Below are positions 15,097 to 23,156 of a stretch of 64,000 nucleotides of DNA, piece after piece. Origin of the DNA: Pontitalea aquivivens (lineage in GTDB: Bacteria; Pseudomonadota; Alphaproteobacteria; Rhodobacterales; Rhodobacteraceae). The stretch covers positions 1 through 64,000 of the forward strand of contig NZ_JBKFEY010000004.1 in NCBI RefSeq assembly GCF_046507575.1. The letters run 5' to 3'. A model generated the notes under the pieces. The model had not been told where the DNA came from. It saw nothing but the letters and a program-made list of their open reading frames with translations, and searched no databases. Both the position numbers and the translations under genes were made by a program. Numbering within the stretch: position 1 is the first letter of the stretch; each line of letters begins with the position of its first letter.

Positions 15097-15942
15097 TCAG
15101 AGCTCTTGGTCTTCATCCGGGTCCCTGTTGTGCGCCGCACACCAAGCCCGCCAGAGGTCAGGTCGTCGTTCTTTGGTCAGCCTTTCGGCCTGTTCCCGCT
15201 TCCACGCCTCTATCTTCGCATGATGCCCGGACTGAAGAATTTCCGGTATCGCGCGACCTTCCCAAAGCGTGGGGCGGGTATACTGCGGATGTTCAAGCAA
15301 ACCGTGAGAAAAGGATTCTTCCTCGGTGGATGCCTGATTCCCGAGCACGCGGGGTATAAGCCGGACTGTCGCGTCAATCAAGACCTGTGCGGCGATCTCG
15401 CCCCCGGTCAGGACGAAATCCCCGATCGAGACTTCCTCGACCCCGAAATGGTCCAGCACGCGTTCGTCCACGCCCTCGAACCGGCCGCACAGGATGGTCA
15501 TGCCCCGGGCCTGTGAAAACCGCCGCGCCATCGCCTGGGTCAGCGGGCGGCCGCGCGGGGACATGTAGACCACCGGCCAGCGTGCGCGGTCGGTGGGGGT
15601 GCCGCGCATCGTCTCGGACAGGGCCGCACCCACGACATCGGCGCGCAGCACCATTCCCGCGCCGCCGCCTGCGGGGGTGTCATCGACGTTGCGGTGCTTG
15701 CCGATCCCAAAGGGGCGCAGGTCGATCGTTTCCAGCGCCCACAGCCCTTCCTGCAGGGCCTTGCCGGTCAGCGACAGGCCCAGCGTGCCGGGGAAGGCCT
15801 CGGGGAACAGGGTGATGATCCGCGCGGTCCAGGCGCCCTGCAGGCGCGGGGTGTCGGTCATCAGTTCACGCGGGCGGATCGAGGCGGAAATCGCCAGCCG
15901 CCCATGCGATTTCATCGGCTTGTCCGCGGTGTCATCGGTCAT
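15097..15942 (-). CDS. trmD: tRNA (guanine37-N1)-methyltransferase
   Basis: TrmD methylates G37 next to the anticodon of several tRNAs and prevents +1 frameshifting. The trefoil-knot SPOUT signature ILCGRFEGVDERVLDHFGVE and IGDFVLTGGEIAAQVLID are present, as is MSPRGRPLTQ. The 281-residue version starts at 15942 with GAGG upstream and overlaps the sulfotransferase stop by 11 bases. A shorter start at 15861 (MTDTPRLQGAW) matches many homologues better and gives 254 residues, so the first 27 residues are doubtful. The C-terminal domain ends in an acidic DPDEDQEL. Confidence 0.94.
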   Translation of the reverse strand: MTDDTADKPMKSHGRLAISASIRPRELMTDTPRLQGAWTARIITLFPEAFPGTLGLSLTGKALQEGLWALETIDLRPFGIGKHRNVDDTPAGGGAGMVLRADVVGAALSETMRGTPTDRARWPVVYMSPRGRPLTQAMARRFSQARGMTILCGRFEGVDERVLDHFGVEEVSIGDFVLTGGEIAAQVLIDATVRLIPRVLGNQASTEEESFSHGLLEHPQYTRPTLWEGRAIPEILQSGHHAKIEAWKREQAERLTKERRPDLWRAWCAAHNRDPDEDQEL

Positions 15943-16735
15943 GGCGTGCCTCGCGCAGGATCTGGTCCTTGATGCGTTTCAGTTCGGCCTTGCCGCGCCC
16001 GGATCGGTTCAGCCGGGCAAAGTCCGCCTGTTGATCCGGGGTCTGGCCGATGTTGCCGCGCGCCGCAGGCGGCAGGCTGGCGGTCAGCGCATCGGGTACG
16101 CCGGTCATCGCCAGGATGATGCCTGCGGGCCCGTGACGGTGGCCGGACCAGTCTTCCAGCCGTTCCACCCGCACCGTGCAGGGCGCCAGCGCCGCGCCGA
16201 TCCGCTTCGCCTCGGCCGCCAGGTCGATGCGGGGGGGAAGGTCGGCGCGGAACTGCGCGAAATCCTCGCGCAGGTGGATAGACCGCAGCAGGTGACCATA
16301 GACCGAGCGCGCCCAGCTTTCGCCCTCGCGCGTGGTGAACAGGAATTCGATCCGTACGGCCGGGCCGAACCGGCGGCGCAGCGCCCCGATCACTTCGCGG
16401 CACAGCGGGACCGCCGCGCCGTAATCGCGGATCAAGTGTCCGCGCCAGTTGCGGTGACCGGGCATCACGCCCGAAAACGTCTCACGCGACAGAACGATGA
16501 CCGGGGCATCGGGGATCTTGGACAGAAACCGGCGAAAGGCCGCGCGAAACCGCAGCCTGCGCCAGAAAAACGGCTTTTGCGCATAGATCCGGGCGCGGGC
16601 GCCGGCGCTTAGAAAATCGTTCTGGCCATAATAGTCGAACCAGGGTTTCAGCGTGGCGCGATGGTGTGCAAGGTGGTTTTGCAGGCTGGTCGTTCCGGTC
16701 TTGTGAAAGCCCGCATGAACGATCACCCGGGTCAT
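15932..16735 (-). CDS. Sulfotransferase-like protein inside rimM-trmD block
   Basis: This 267-residue protein starts MTRVIVHAGFHKTGTTSLQ; the HKTGTTSLQ segment (11-19) is the phosphosulfate-binding loop of PAPS-dependent sulfotransferases. A later VIVLSRETFSG and a FTTREGESW segment suit the 3'-phosphate binding region. The acceptor substrate is unknown; such proteins in Rhodobacterales often act on surface glycans or lipids. It overlaps the rimM stop by ATGA and runs 11 bases into trmD, so it is translated as part of a ribosome-maturation operon with which it has no evident link. No signal peptide or membrane helix is visible. Confidence 0.78.
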   Translation of the reverse strand: MTRVIVHAGFHKTGTTSLQNHLAHHRATLKPWFDYYGQNDFLSAGARARIYAQKPFFWRRLRFRAAFRRFLSKIPDAPVIVLSRETFSGVMPGHRNWRGHLIRDYGAAVPLCREVIGALRRRFGPAVRIEFLFTTREGESWARSVYGHLLRSIHLREDFAQFRADLPPRIDLAAEAKRIGAALAPCTVRVERLEDWSGHRHGPAGIILAMTGVPDALTASLPPAARGNIGQTPDQQADFARLNRSGRGKAELKRIKDQILREARHDR

Positions 16736-17241
16736 TCGACATCCTCGGGCGGGTCGGCCACGATGCGCCCTGCGGTCAGGTCGACGGTGGGCACGACGGC
16801 CTTGGTGAACGGTAAAAGCAGGGTCTGGCGACGGCCGGGGCCAAAGATTTCCAGAATGTCGCCCGCGCCGTGGTTGTGCACCGCGCGGACCGTGCCCAGA
16901 ACCGCGCCGCCGGTATCCAGCACCGTCAACCCGATCAGGTCGGCATGATAGAATTCGTCATCGGGCAGCGACGGCAGCCTGTTGCGGTCGGCCCAAAGGG
17001 TCACACCCTTCAGCGCATCGGCCTCTTCCTTGGTGGTCACGCCGGTCAGGCGCGCGCCCAGCCCCCCTGTGACGGGCCGGGTCAGCCGGATGCCAAAGCT
17101 GCGGCTGCCATCCTCGGTGTAAAGGGGCGCGTAGGCGGCAATGTCCTCGGGGGTGGAACAGAAGCTTTTCAGCCGCACCTCACCCTTCACGCCGAAGGCC
17201 CCGGCAATGGCGCCAACGCAGACACGATCGGGATTGCTCAT
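16732..17241 (-). CDS. rimM: Ribosome maturation factor RimM
   Basis: RimM assists assembly of the 30S head by binding S19. The protein has 169 residues with an N-terminal RimM beta-barrel (CVGAIAGAFGVKGEVRLKSF) and a C-terminal PRC-barrel (FYHADLIGLTVLD, then VRAVHNHGAGDILEI and LPFTKAVVPTVD). The ATG at 17241 has GGAGGGG before it; the longer frame to 17301 has no ribosome site. The stop overlaps the sulfotransferase start. Confidence 0.95.
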   Translation of the reverse strand: MSNPDRVCVGAIAGAFGVKGEVRLKSFCSTPEDIAAYAPLYTEDGSRSFGIRLTRPVTGGLGARLTGVTTKEEADALKGVTLWADRNRLPSLPDDEFYHADLIGLTVLDTGGAVLGTVRAVHNHGAGDILEIFGPGRRQTLLLPFTKAVVPTVDLTAGRIVADPPEDVE

Positions 17242-17312
17242 CTTGCCCCTCCGGATGTGGACAGGCCGGGCATAGGCTGCCCGGCCCGGTTTTCCTGGCA
17301 CAAGCCGGCTGA

Positions 17313-17672
17313 TTATTCAGCCGATTCCTCGGCCTTGGCGGCCTTGGCGGCCTTTTCCTCGGCGCGCTGCTTGGCTTTCTTGCCCGGCTCGGCCTTTTTC
17401 ATGTTCTTGCGCTCGGCCTTGGCCAGAACGCCCGCGGCCTCCAGGAAGCGCGCGATACGGTCGGTCGGCTGGGCGCCCTGGCTCAGCCAGTGCTGCACGC
17501 GTTCCATGTTCATCTTGACGCGGTCTTCGCTGTCCTTGGCCAGCAGCGGGTTGTAGGTGCCCAGCTTTTCCAGGAAGCGGCCATCGCGCGGCATGCGCGA
17601 ATCGGATGCCACGATCGCGTAATGCGGGCGCTTCTTGGAACCACCACGGGCGAGGCGGATTTTCATAGCCAT
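17313..17672 (-). CDS. rpsP: 30S ribosomal protein S16
   Basis: bS16 of 119 residues, starting MAMKIRLARGGSKKRPHYAI. The first 85 residues are the conserved core; the rest is an Ala/Lys/Glu-rich tail typical of alphaproteobacterial S16. An ATG two codons later is an equally possible start. It follows the chorismate mutase gene by 48 bases and precedes rimM by 71 bases. Confidence 0.96.
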   Translation of the reverse strand: MAMKIRLARGGSKKRPHYAIVASDSRMPRDGRFLEKLGTYNPLLAKDSEDRVKMNMERVQHWLSQGAQPTDRIARFLEAAGVLAKAERKNMKKAEPGKKAKQRAEEKAAKAAKAEESAE

Positions 17673-17720
17673 GTCTGTATCTCCTTTGGATGGCTGGTGG
17701 CGGGTGTCAATGTGACCCCG

Positions 17721-18017
17721 TCATTTCTGGAATATCTCGTGATGCCGGATCACTTCCGAAATCACGAAGTTAAGGAATTTGCGGGCGAATTCGGGGTCAA
17801 GATCGGCCTCGGTCGCCAGACGTTCCAACCGCGCGATCTGGGCGGCTTCGCGCGCGGGGTCCGACGGGGGCAGGTCGTGTTCCGCCTTCAGGCGACCAAC
17901 GGCCTGGGTGTGCTTGAACCGTTCGGCCAGGGTGAACACCAGGATCGCATCCAGCCGGTCGATGCTGGCGCGATGCTCTTTCAGCAGGGCGGCGGCGCGG
18001 GCGACGGGATCGGTCAT
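17721..18017 (-). CDS. Chorismate mutase, AroQ type
   Basis: This small all-helical enzyme (98 residues) rearranges chorismate to prephenate for phenylalanine and tyrosine synthesis. Typical AroQ features are RASIDRLDAILVFTLAERF in helix 1, then GRLKAEHDLPPSDPARE with the catalytic Lys, and a C-terminal VISEVIRHHE helix. The ATG at 18017 has GAGGAC upstream and matches homologues; an ATG at 18053 that overlaps the GNAT stop (ATGA) would add 12 residues and cannot be excluded. It stands between ffh-GNAT and rpsP. Confidence 0.88.
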   Translation of the reverse strand: MTDPVARAAALLKEHRASIDRLDAILVFTLAERFKHTQAVGRLKAEHDLPPSDPAREAAQIARLERLATEADLDPEFARKFLNFVISEVIRHHEIFQK

Positions 18018-18049
18018 GCGGTCCTCGGGCTGTTGCAGGGGCAGGGCGG

Positions 18050-18583
18050 TCATGCGCGGACCTCGGGGCGGGGGTGGCGATAGACAAGGCAGGGTCCGGC
18101 GCCGGGAAAAGCCGCCGCCGGATCGGGCGCAGCCCCCAGCCGCCTGGCCAGCGCGATTGATCGGGCGTTGCCGGGCGCGATATAGCTGACCGCCGTGTCC
18201 CAGCCCAGCACGTCAAAGGCATGGTCGCGCGCGGCCAGCGCCGCCTCATGCGCGAATCCCTGACCTTCGGTCTCTGGCGCCCAAACGGTCCAGCCCAGTT
18301 CGTTTTCCGGCCATCCCACGGGGCGCCAGGGACCGCACATGCCAAGGGCGCGGTCATTGTCCTTCAACGTGAAAACGAAAGTGCCAAAGCCGCGCAGCAC
18401 CCAATGCCCGATGACATGGCCAAAGGCGCGCCAGCTTTGTTCCTCGGAATAATCGCCCGAACGCACGAAGCGCCCCCGATCCGATGCGAGAAAGGCGTTG
18501 AATCGATCCCAATCCCGCGCCGCGGGTGCGCGCAGGACAAGACGCTCGGTCTCCAGCACGGGGGTGGGCGACAGCGCGATCAT
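18050..18583 (-). CDS. GNAT-family N-acetyltransferase
   Basis: This 177-residue protein is of the RimJ/RimL type: ETERLVLRAPAARDWDRF at the start, ELGWTVWAPETEGQGFAHEA for acetyl-CoA binding, and YIAPGNARSIALARRLGA near the end. The substrate, a protein N terminus or a small amine, cannot be told. It overlaps the ffh stop by ATGA and the downstream open frame by ATGA, so it is firmly embedded in this operon. Confidence 0.88.
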   Translation of the reverse strand: MIALSPTPVLETERLVLRAPAARDWDRFNAFLASDRGRFVRSGDYSEEQSWRAFGHVIGHWVLRGFGTFVFTLKDNDRALGMCGPWRPVGWPENELGWTVWAPETEGQGFAHEAALAARDHAFDVLGWDTAVSYIAPGNARSIALARRLGAAPDPAAAFPGAGPCLVYRHPRPEVRA

Positions 18584-20091
18584 TTCTTGCGGCCCAGCCC
18601 CCCAAGACCGGAAAGCCCGCCAGGCAGTTTCAGCCCGCCCAGCCCCGGCAGGCCGCCCGCACCGGGCATCTTGCCCAGCATCTTCGCGGCCTCTTCCATC
18701 TTCGCGGGGTCGATCTCACCCGCGCCGGGCAATCCGCCGCCCTTGCCGGTCATCGCGGCCATGGCCTGCTTCATCAGCCCGCCCTTGCCCATCTTGCCCA
18801 GTTTCTTCATCGTGTCGGCCATCTGCCGGTGCATCTTCAGCAGGCGGTTCAGTTCCGACACCTCCAGCCCGGCACCTGCGGCGATCCGCTTCTTGCGGCT
18901 GGCCTGCAGCAAATCGGGATTGGCGCGTTCCTTGCGCGTCATCGAGTTGATCAGCGCGATCTGCCGGCGGATGGTGCGGTCGTCAAAGCCCGCCTCCTCG
19001 GCGGCCCTGGCCATCTTGCCCATGCCCGGCATCATCGACATGACGCCCTGCATCCCGCCCATCTTGAGCATCTGTTCCAGCTGGCCCTTCATGTCGTTCA
19101 TGTTGAAGAGGCCCTTCTGGAACCGCTTCATCATACGCTCGGCCTGCTCGGCCTCAAAGGTCTCCTGCGCCTTTTCCACCAGGGCGACGATATCGCCCAT
19201 GCCCAGGATCCGTCCCGCGATCCGCGACGGCTCGAACACCTCAAGCGCGTCCATCTTTTCGCCAAGGCCGACAAAGCGGATCGGCTTGCCGGTCACCGCG
19301 CGCATCGACAGCGCCGCACCGCCGCGCCCGTCGCCATCCATCCGCGTCAGCACAACGCCGGAAATGCCGACCTTGCCGTCAAACTCGCTGGCGACGTTCA
19401 CCGCGTCCTGGCCGGTCAGACCGTCCACGACCAGCAGCGTTTCGCGCGGCTGCACGGCATCGCGCACCGCCTGAACCTCGTCCATCAACACGTCGTCGAT
19501 ATGCAGACGGCCCGCGGTGTCCAGCATGTAGACGTCATAGCCCCCCAGCGTCGCCTGCTGCTTGGCGCGCCTGGCAATGTCGACCGGCTTTTGCCCCGGC
19601 ACGATCGGCAGCGTGTCCACGCCCACCTGCTGGCCCAGAATCGCCAGCTGCTCCATCGCGGCCGGGCGGTTCACGTCCAGCGAGGCCATCAGCACCCGCT
19701 TGCCGTTCTTGTCCTTCAGCCGCCGTGCCAGTTTCGCCGTGGTGGTGGTCTTGCCCGAGCCCTGCAGACCCACCATCAGGATCGGTGCGGGCGGGTTGTC
19801 GATCTTCAGTGCTTCCGCCGTGCCGTCCCCGGCCAGAACCCAGACCAACTCGTCATGCACGATCTTGACAACCTGCTGGCCCGGCGTCACCGATCTGGTG
19901 ACCGCCGCGCCGGTCGCCTTGGCCTCGACAGCCCTGACAAAATCGCGCGCCACGGCCAGCGACACGTCGGCCTCCAGCAGGGCCACGCGCACCTCGCGCA
20001 GGGCGGTGCGTACATCCTCCTCGGACAGCGCGCCCTGTTTCGTCAGCCGGTCAAAGACGCCGCCAAGGCGTTCGGACAGGTTCTCGAACAT
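18580..20091 (-). CDS. ffh: Signal recognition particle protein Ffh
   Basis: Ffh binds signal sequences as they emerge from the ribosome and, with 4.5S RNA and FtsY, delivers them to the membrane. It has 503 residues: helical N domain (about 1-90), GTPase domain with GLQGSGKTTTTAK (108-120), DTAGR and the TRMDGDGRGG guanine-specificity segment, then a methionine-rich M domain with MGGMQGVMSMMPGMGKM. The C-terminal tail is unusually Gly/Leu-rich (LPGLGGLKLPGGLSGLGG). AAGGAGG before the ATG at 20091 fixes the start; the open frame continues to 20334 through a repeat element and is not coding there. Confidence 0.96.
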   Translation of the reverse strand: MFENLSERLGGVFDRLTKQGALSEEDVRTALREVRVALLEADVSLAVARDFVRAVEAKATGAAVTRSVTPGQQVVKIVHDELVWVLAGDGTAEALKIDNPPAPILMVGLQGSGKTTTTAKLARRLKDKNGKRVLMASLDVNRPAAMEQLAILGQQVGVDTLPIVPGQKPVDIARRAKQQATLGGYDVYMLDTAGRLHIDDVLMDEVQAVRDAVQPRETLLVVDGLTGQDAVNVASEFDGKVGISGVVLTRMDGDGRGGAALSMRAVTGKPIRFVGLGEKMDALEVFEPSRIAGRILGMGDIVALVEKAQETFEAEQAERMMKRFQKGLFNMNDMKGQLEQMLKMGGMQGVMSMMPGMGKMARAAEEAGFDDRTIRRQIALINSMTRKERANPDLLQASRKKRIAAGAGLEVSELNRLLKMHRQMADTMKKLGKMGKGGLMKQAMAAMTGKGGGLPGAGEIDPAKMEEAAKMLGKMPGAGGLPGLGGLKLPGGLSGLGGLGRKK

Positions 20092-20279
20092 ATCGCGGCC
20101 CTCCTTCGGGCAAGCCGGCGGACCGGCGGAAAACGACAAACGCACCAGTGGGCGCAACGCGCTGACTGGTGGCGATCCCTGCAGGTTGCGGGGACCGAAG
20201 GCATCGGGCCTTCGGGGAATCCAGCGTGATCTAAGAAGAAAAGGCCCCGGAGTCAACCGGAGCCCTCGTATCGCTTCGT

Positions 20280-20372
20280 TTCTTCTTGGCGCAAATACTC
20301 CCGCCGGAGGCTTCCGCCCCCGCCGCTTGCGCAAACGGCGGCTGCGGAATGAGTATTTTTGCCAAGAAGAAG
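20280..20372. repeat. Inverted pair of dispersed GAGTATTT...CCAAGAAGAAG repeat
   Basis: Two copies of the same 21- to 22-base motif face each other: on the minus strand at 20280-20300 and on the plus strand at 20351-20372. Between them are further GC hairpins such as GCCG...CGGC. On RNA the whole element can fold into one long stem-loop. It lies between the end of azoR and the start of ffh, directly after the azoR stop codon, and probably ends azoR transcription. The motif recurs at 36081-36103 and 56076-56097. Confidence 0.75.
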
Positions 20373-20373
20373 A

Positions 20374-20964
20374 TCAGGCCGCGATCGCGTCCACCGCGGC
20401 TTCGGCGCGGCTCAGCGTTTCCTCGGGGGCGAAAACCATCTTGTCGGCGGCGATGAATTCGACATCGGTGATGCCGAAGAAGCCCAGCATGTGACGGATA
20501 TAGCCCGAAGCGAAGTCGATTTCCGACCCGATCGGGGTGCCGTCCGAGGACAGCGCGATGATGGCGCGCTTGCCGGTCAGCAGGCCGACGGGGCCAGTCT
20601 CGGTATAGGTGAAGGTTTCGCCCTTGCGGGCCAGCTGGTCGATCCAGGCCTTCATCTGGGCGGGCACGCCGAAATTGTAGACCGGCAGGCCGATCACCAG
20701 GATGTCGGCGGTGCGGACCTCATTGAGGTATTCGTCGGCCTTGCTGGCGATCGCGGCCTGATCGGCGTTGCGCTGGTCGGCTGGGGTGAAGACTGCGCCC
20801 AGCCAGGCGCCGTCGATCTGCGGCACGCCCTGCGACAGGTCGCGTTCGGTCACGCTGGCGGCCGGGTCGGCGGCGGTCAGGCGGGCGATGATGCGGTCGG
20901 TCAGGCGGCGCGACACCGACCCTTCGGATTTGATCGACGCATCGATGCGGAGGATTTTGGTCAT
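20374..20964 (-). CDS. azoR: FMN-dependent NADH-azoreductase
   Basis: This flavodoxin-fold quinone/azo reductase has 196 residues. It starts MTKILRIDASIKSEGSVSRRL, which forms the FMN phosphate loop, and continues with VIGLPVYNFGVPAQMKAWIDQ and SSDGTPIGSEIDFAS, all usual in AzoR. Such enzymes reduce quinones and azo compounds with NADH and help against thiol-reactive stress. The ATG at 20964 has GGAGCC upstream; the open frame runs on to 21090 through the divergent promoter. It is divergent from a LysR-type regulator that probably controls it. Confidence 0.92.
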   Translation of the reverse strand: MTKILRIDASIKSEGSVSRRLTDRIIARLTAADPAASVTERDLSQGVPQIDGAWLGAVFTPADQRNADQAAIASKADEYLNEVRTADILVIGLPVYNFGVPAQMKAWIDQLARKGETFTYTETGPVGLLTGKRAIIALSSDGTPIGSEIDFASGYIRHMLGFFGITDVEFIAADKMVFAPEETLSRAEAAVDAIAA

Positions 20965-21058
20965 GGGAGGCTCCTGTATGAATCTGATGGTGAAATCGTG
21001 CCTTGTCCGGGCGAACGCAATCGCCAAGACTGCACCCAGGCTGTTCACGGGTGCACAT

Positions 21059-21943
21059 ATGGGAATCGACAACTGGGATGAGATCCGCACCGCCTATCAG
21101 GTGGCCCGGATCGGCACGGTTTCGGGCGCGGCCGAGGTGCTGGGCGTGCACCATGCCACGGTGATCCGGCATATCGACGCGCTGGAGGCGCGGCTGGGCG
21201 CCAAGCTGTTTCAGCGCCATCCGCGCGGCTATACCCCGACCGAAGCCGGGGCGCATCTGCTGGCGGTGGGGCAGGCGACCGAGGATCAGTTTTCCCAGCT
21301 TGCCGCGCGCATCGCCGGGGTGGGCGAAGAGGTGTCGGGCGAGTTGATCGTGACCTCGCTGCCCACGCTGTCGGGGCTGGTTCTGCCGGCGCTGCGGCGG
21401 CTGATGTTCGATCATCCGGGGCTGCGGCTGCGCTATCTGACCGATCAGCGCCTGTTCCGCCTGGAATATGGCGAAGCGCATGTGGCGATCCGGGCCGGGG
21501 CGCGGCCGGCGGAACCCGACAATGTGGTTCAGCCGCTGACCCAGTTGCAGCACGCGCTTTACGCCGCCCCTGCCTATGCCGAAAGCTTTGGCTTGCCTGC
21601 CACCGAGGAAGACCTGGCCGGGCACCGTTTTGTCGGGCCCGAGGGTGTGGAAAGCCGCGCGCCCTTTCATCGCTGGCTGGCCGAACGCATCCCGCCCGAA
21701 TGCATCGTGTTCCGCGCCAATGAGTTCGAGGCGCAGGAATGTGCCTTGCGCGAAGGCATGGGGCTTGGCTTCATGCCGGTGCGCGAGGGGGGGCGCGACG
21801 GGGCCCTGATCGAGGTCATGGGGCCGCGCCCGGAATGGCAGGCGCCGCTCTGGCTGGTGACGCATGTCGACCTGCACCGCACGCCGAAGGTGCAGGCGGC
21901 ACTGGCTGTGCTGAAGATGCGGGCAGCGGCAGTCGAGGGCTGA
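21059..21943 (+). CDS. LysR-family transcriptional regulator
   Basis: This 294-residue protein has an N-terminal winged helix (about 5-65; QVARIGTVSGAAEVLGVHHA, then VIRHIDALEARLGAKLFQR) and a periplasmic-binding-like effector domain. The ATG at 21059 lies 94 bases from the azoR start on the other strand; an earlier in-frame start would cover that promoter region. The divergent layout is the usual one for LysR proteins and their target, so it probably regulates azoR, perhaps in response to quinones. The stop is followed after one base by convergent opgC. Confidence 0.9.
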   Translation: MGIDNWDEIRTAYQVARIGTVSGAAEVLGVHHATVIRHIDALEARLGAKLFQRHPRGYTPTEAGAHLLAVGQATEDQFSQLAARIAGVGEEVSGELIVTSLPTLSGLVLPALRRLMFDHPGLRLRYLTDQRLFRLEYGEAHVAIRAGARPAEPDNVVQPLTQLQHALYAAPAYAESFGLPATEEDLAGHRFVGPEGVESRAPFHRWLAERIPPECIVFRANEFEAQECALREGMGLGFMPVREGGRDGALIEVMGPRPEWQAPLWLVTHVDLHRTPKVQAALAVLKMRAAAVEG

Positions 21944-21944
21944 G

Positions 21945-23156
21945 TCAGCGCACGGGCCTTGCCGCCCAGCGGGATGCCTGCGCCGGGGCCACCGCGGCCT
22001 TTCCCGCGCCTGCGGGCTGTGCCCCCTTTTTCGGTGCCAGCAGATCGCGCAGCGCGGCAAAGCCAAGCTGAAGCGTCAGCCCCCCCAGGATCAGCGCCGT
22101 GTCCAGCCACAGGCTTGCCGGGCAGATCGCCTTGACCGCCTGTGCCAGGATTGCCAGCACCGTGCCCAGGGCAAAGACCGGCAGGCCATGCCGCCCCAGC
22201 AGCCGTAGCGGAGCCGCCGCCGCCGAGGCGGCCAGCGCAGGCACCGGGCCGGGCAGGCTCAGCAGATAGGCCAGCGCCAGCAGGTGCAGCAACCGCGGAC
22301 CGGACACATAGGTCTTGTCAAAGCTGACCAGCCAGAACGGCGCGCCCCATTCCCGCAACTGCCAGATCGCGTGGCCCAGGTGTTCCAGCAACCACTGGGA
22401 TTTGACCCAGACCAGAACGAAGGCCAGAAACCCGGCCGCCAGCCAGATCATCCAGCGCCGCACCGGAACCAGGCGCTGCCCGTCGCGTATCGCAAGGCCG
22501 GTCAGGATGCCCAGGCAGAACAGCAGCTGCCAGGCGAAGGGGTTGAAGAACCAGCCCCCCTCAAACGGATAGTTCGGCAGGTTGAGCCGGAATGTGCCCA
22601 CCAGCGCCCAGAACCCGATCGACCCCGCCAGAAGCCATATCGGCCGCCTTTGCCCCAGCCGGATCAGCGCGGGCGCGGCCAGCAGCAGCACGGCATACAT
22701 CGGCAGGATGTTCACATAGCCCAGCTGATGGGTCAGTGTGACGATGCCGATCAGGAAGGCCAGCGGCTCCTCGGTCAGGGGACGGAAGGCGTTTTTCGTC
22801 AGCATCTCCTCGGCGCCGAACCACAGCGCGGCGGCGCTGACGATGCCGATTGCCCAGGCTGCGGTCAGCAGATGCACCATGTACAAAAGCCACGACCGCC
22901 CCCAGATCCGGGTCACGGTCGGCAGGCGGGGGGCGCGCGCAAGGCCGGGCCCATAGGCCAGCGCCGCGGCCAGCCCGGACATGAACACAAAGCCCTCGGC
23001 CGCATCGGAAAAGCCGAAATTGCGCGAGGTCAGATGCTCGAAGATCGTTCCGGGCACATGGTTGATGAAAATCATCGCCAGCGCCAGGCCACGGAAGGCA
23101 TCAAGCCGCGGGTCGCGAATGGCCAGCCGGGCGGGCGGTGTCATTGGATCAGGCAT
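21945..23156 (-). CDS. opgC: OpgC, glucan-modifying membrane acyltransferase
   Basis: OpgC adds succinyl groups to osmoregulated periplasmic glucans. The protein has 403 residues and about ten membrane helices, starting after DAFRGLALAMIFINHVPGT, a signature of the OpgC/acyltransferase-3-like family. GGAGG before the ATG at 23156 sets the start; it overlaps opgH by eight bases. In Rhodobacter sphaeroides the opgG-opgI-opgH genes and opgC form an operon, and the same order is seen here. Succinyl specificity is assumed from that relative. Confidence 0.92.
   Translation of the reverse strand: MPDPMTPPARLAIRDPRLDAFRGLALAMIFINHVPGTIFEHLTSRNFGFSDAAEGFVFMSGLAAALAYGPGLARAPRLPTVTRIWGRSWLLYMVHLLTAAWAIGIVSAAALWFGAEEMLTKNAFRPLTEEPLAFLIGIVTLTHQLGYVNILPMYAVLLLAAPALIRLGQRRPIWLLAGSIGFWALVGTFRLNLPNYPFEGGWFFNPFAWQLLFCLGILTGLAIRDGQRLVPVRRWMIWLAAGFLAFVLVWVKSQWLLEHLGHAIWQLREWGAPFWLVSFDKTYVSGPRLLHLLALAYLLSLPGPVPALAASAAAAPLRLLGRHGLPVFALGTVLAILAQAVKAICPASLWLDTALILGGLTLQLGFAALRDLLAPKKGAQPAGAGKAAVAPAQASRWAARPVR

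Noticed and set aside
20092..20334. 81-residue extension of ffh
   Set aside because: It reads through the inverted repeat element; Ffh starts at MFENLSERL with AAGGAGG before it.
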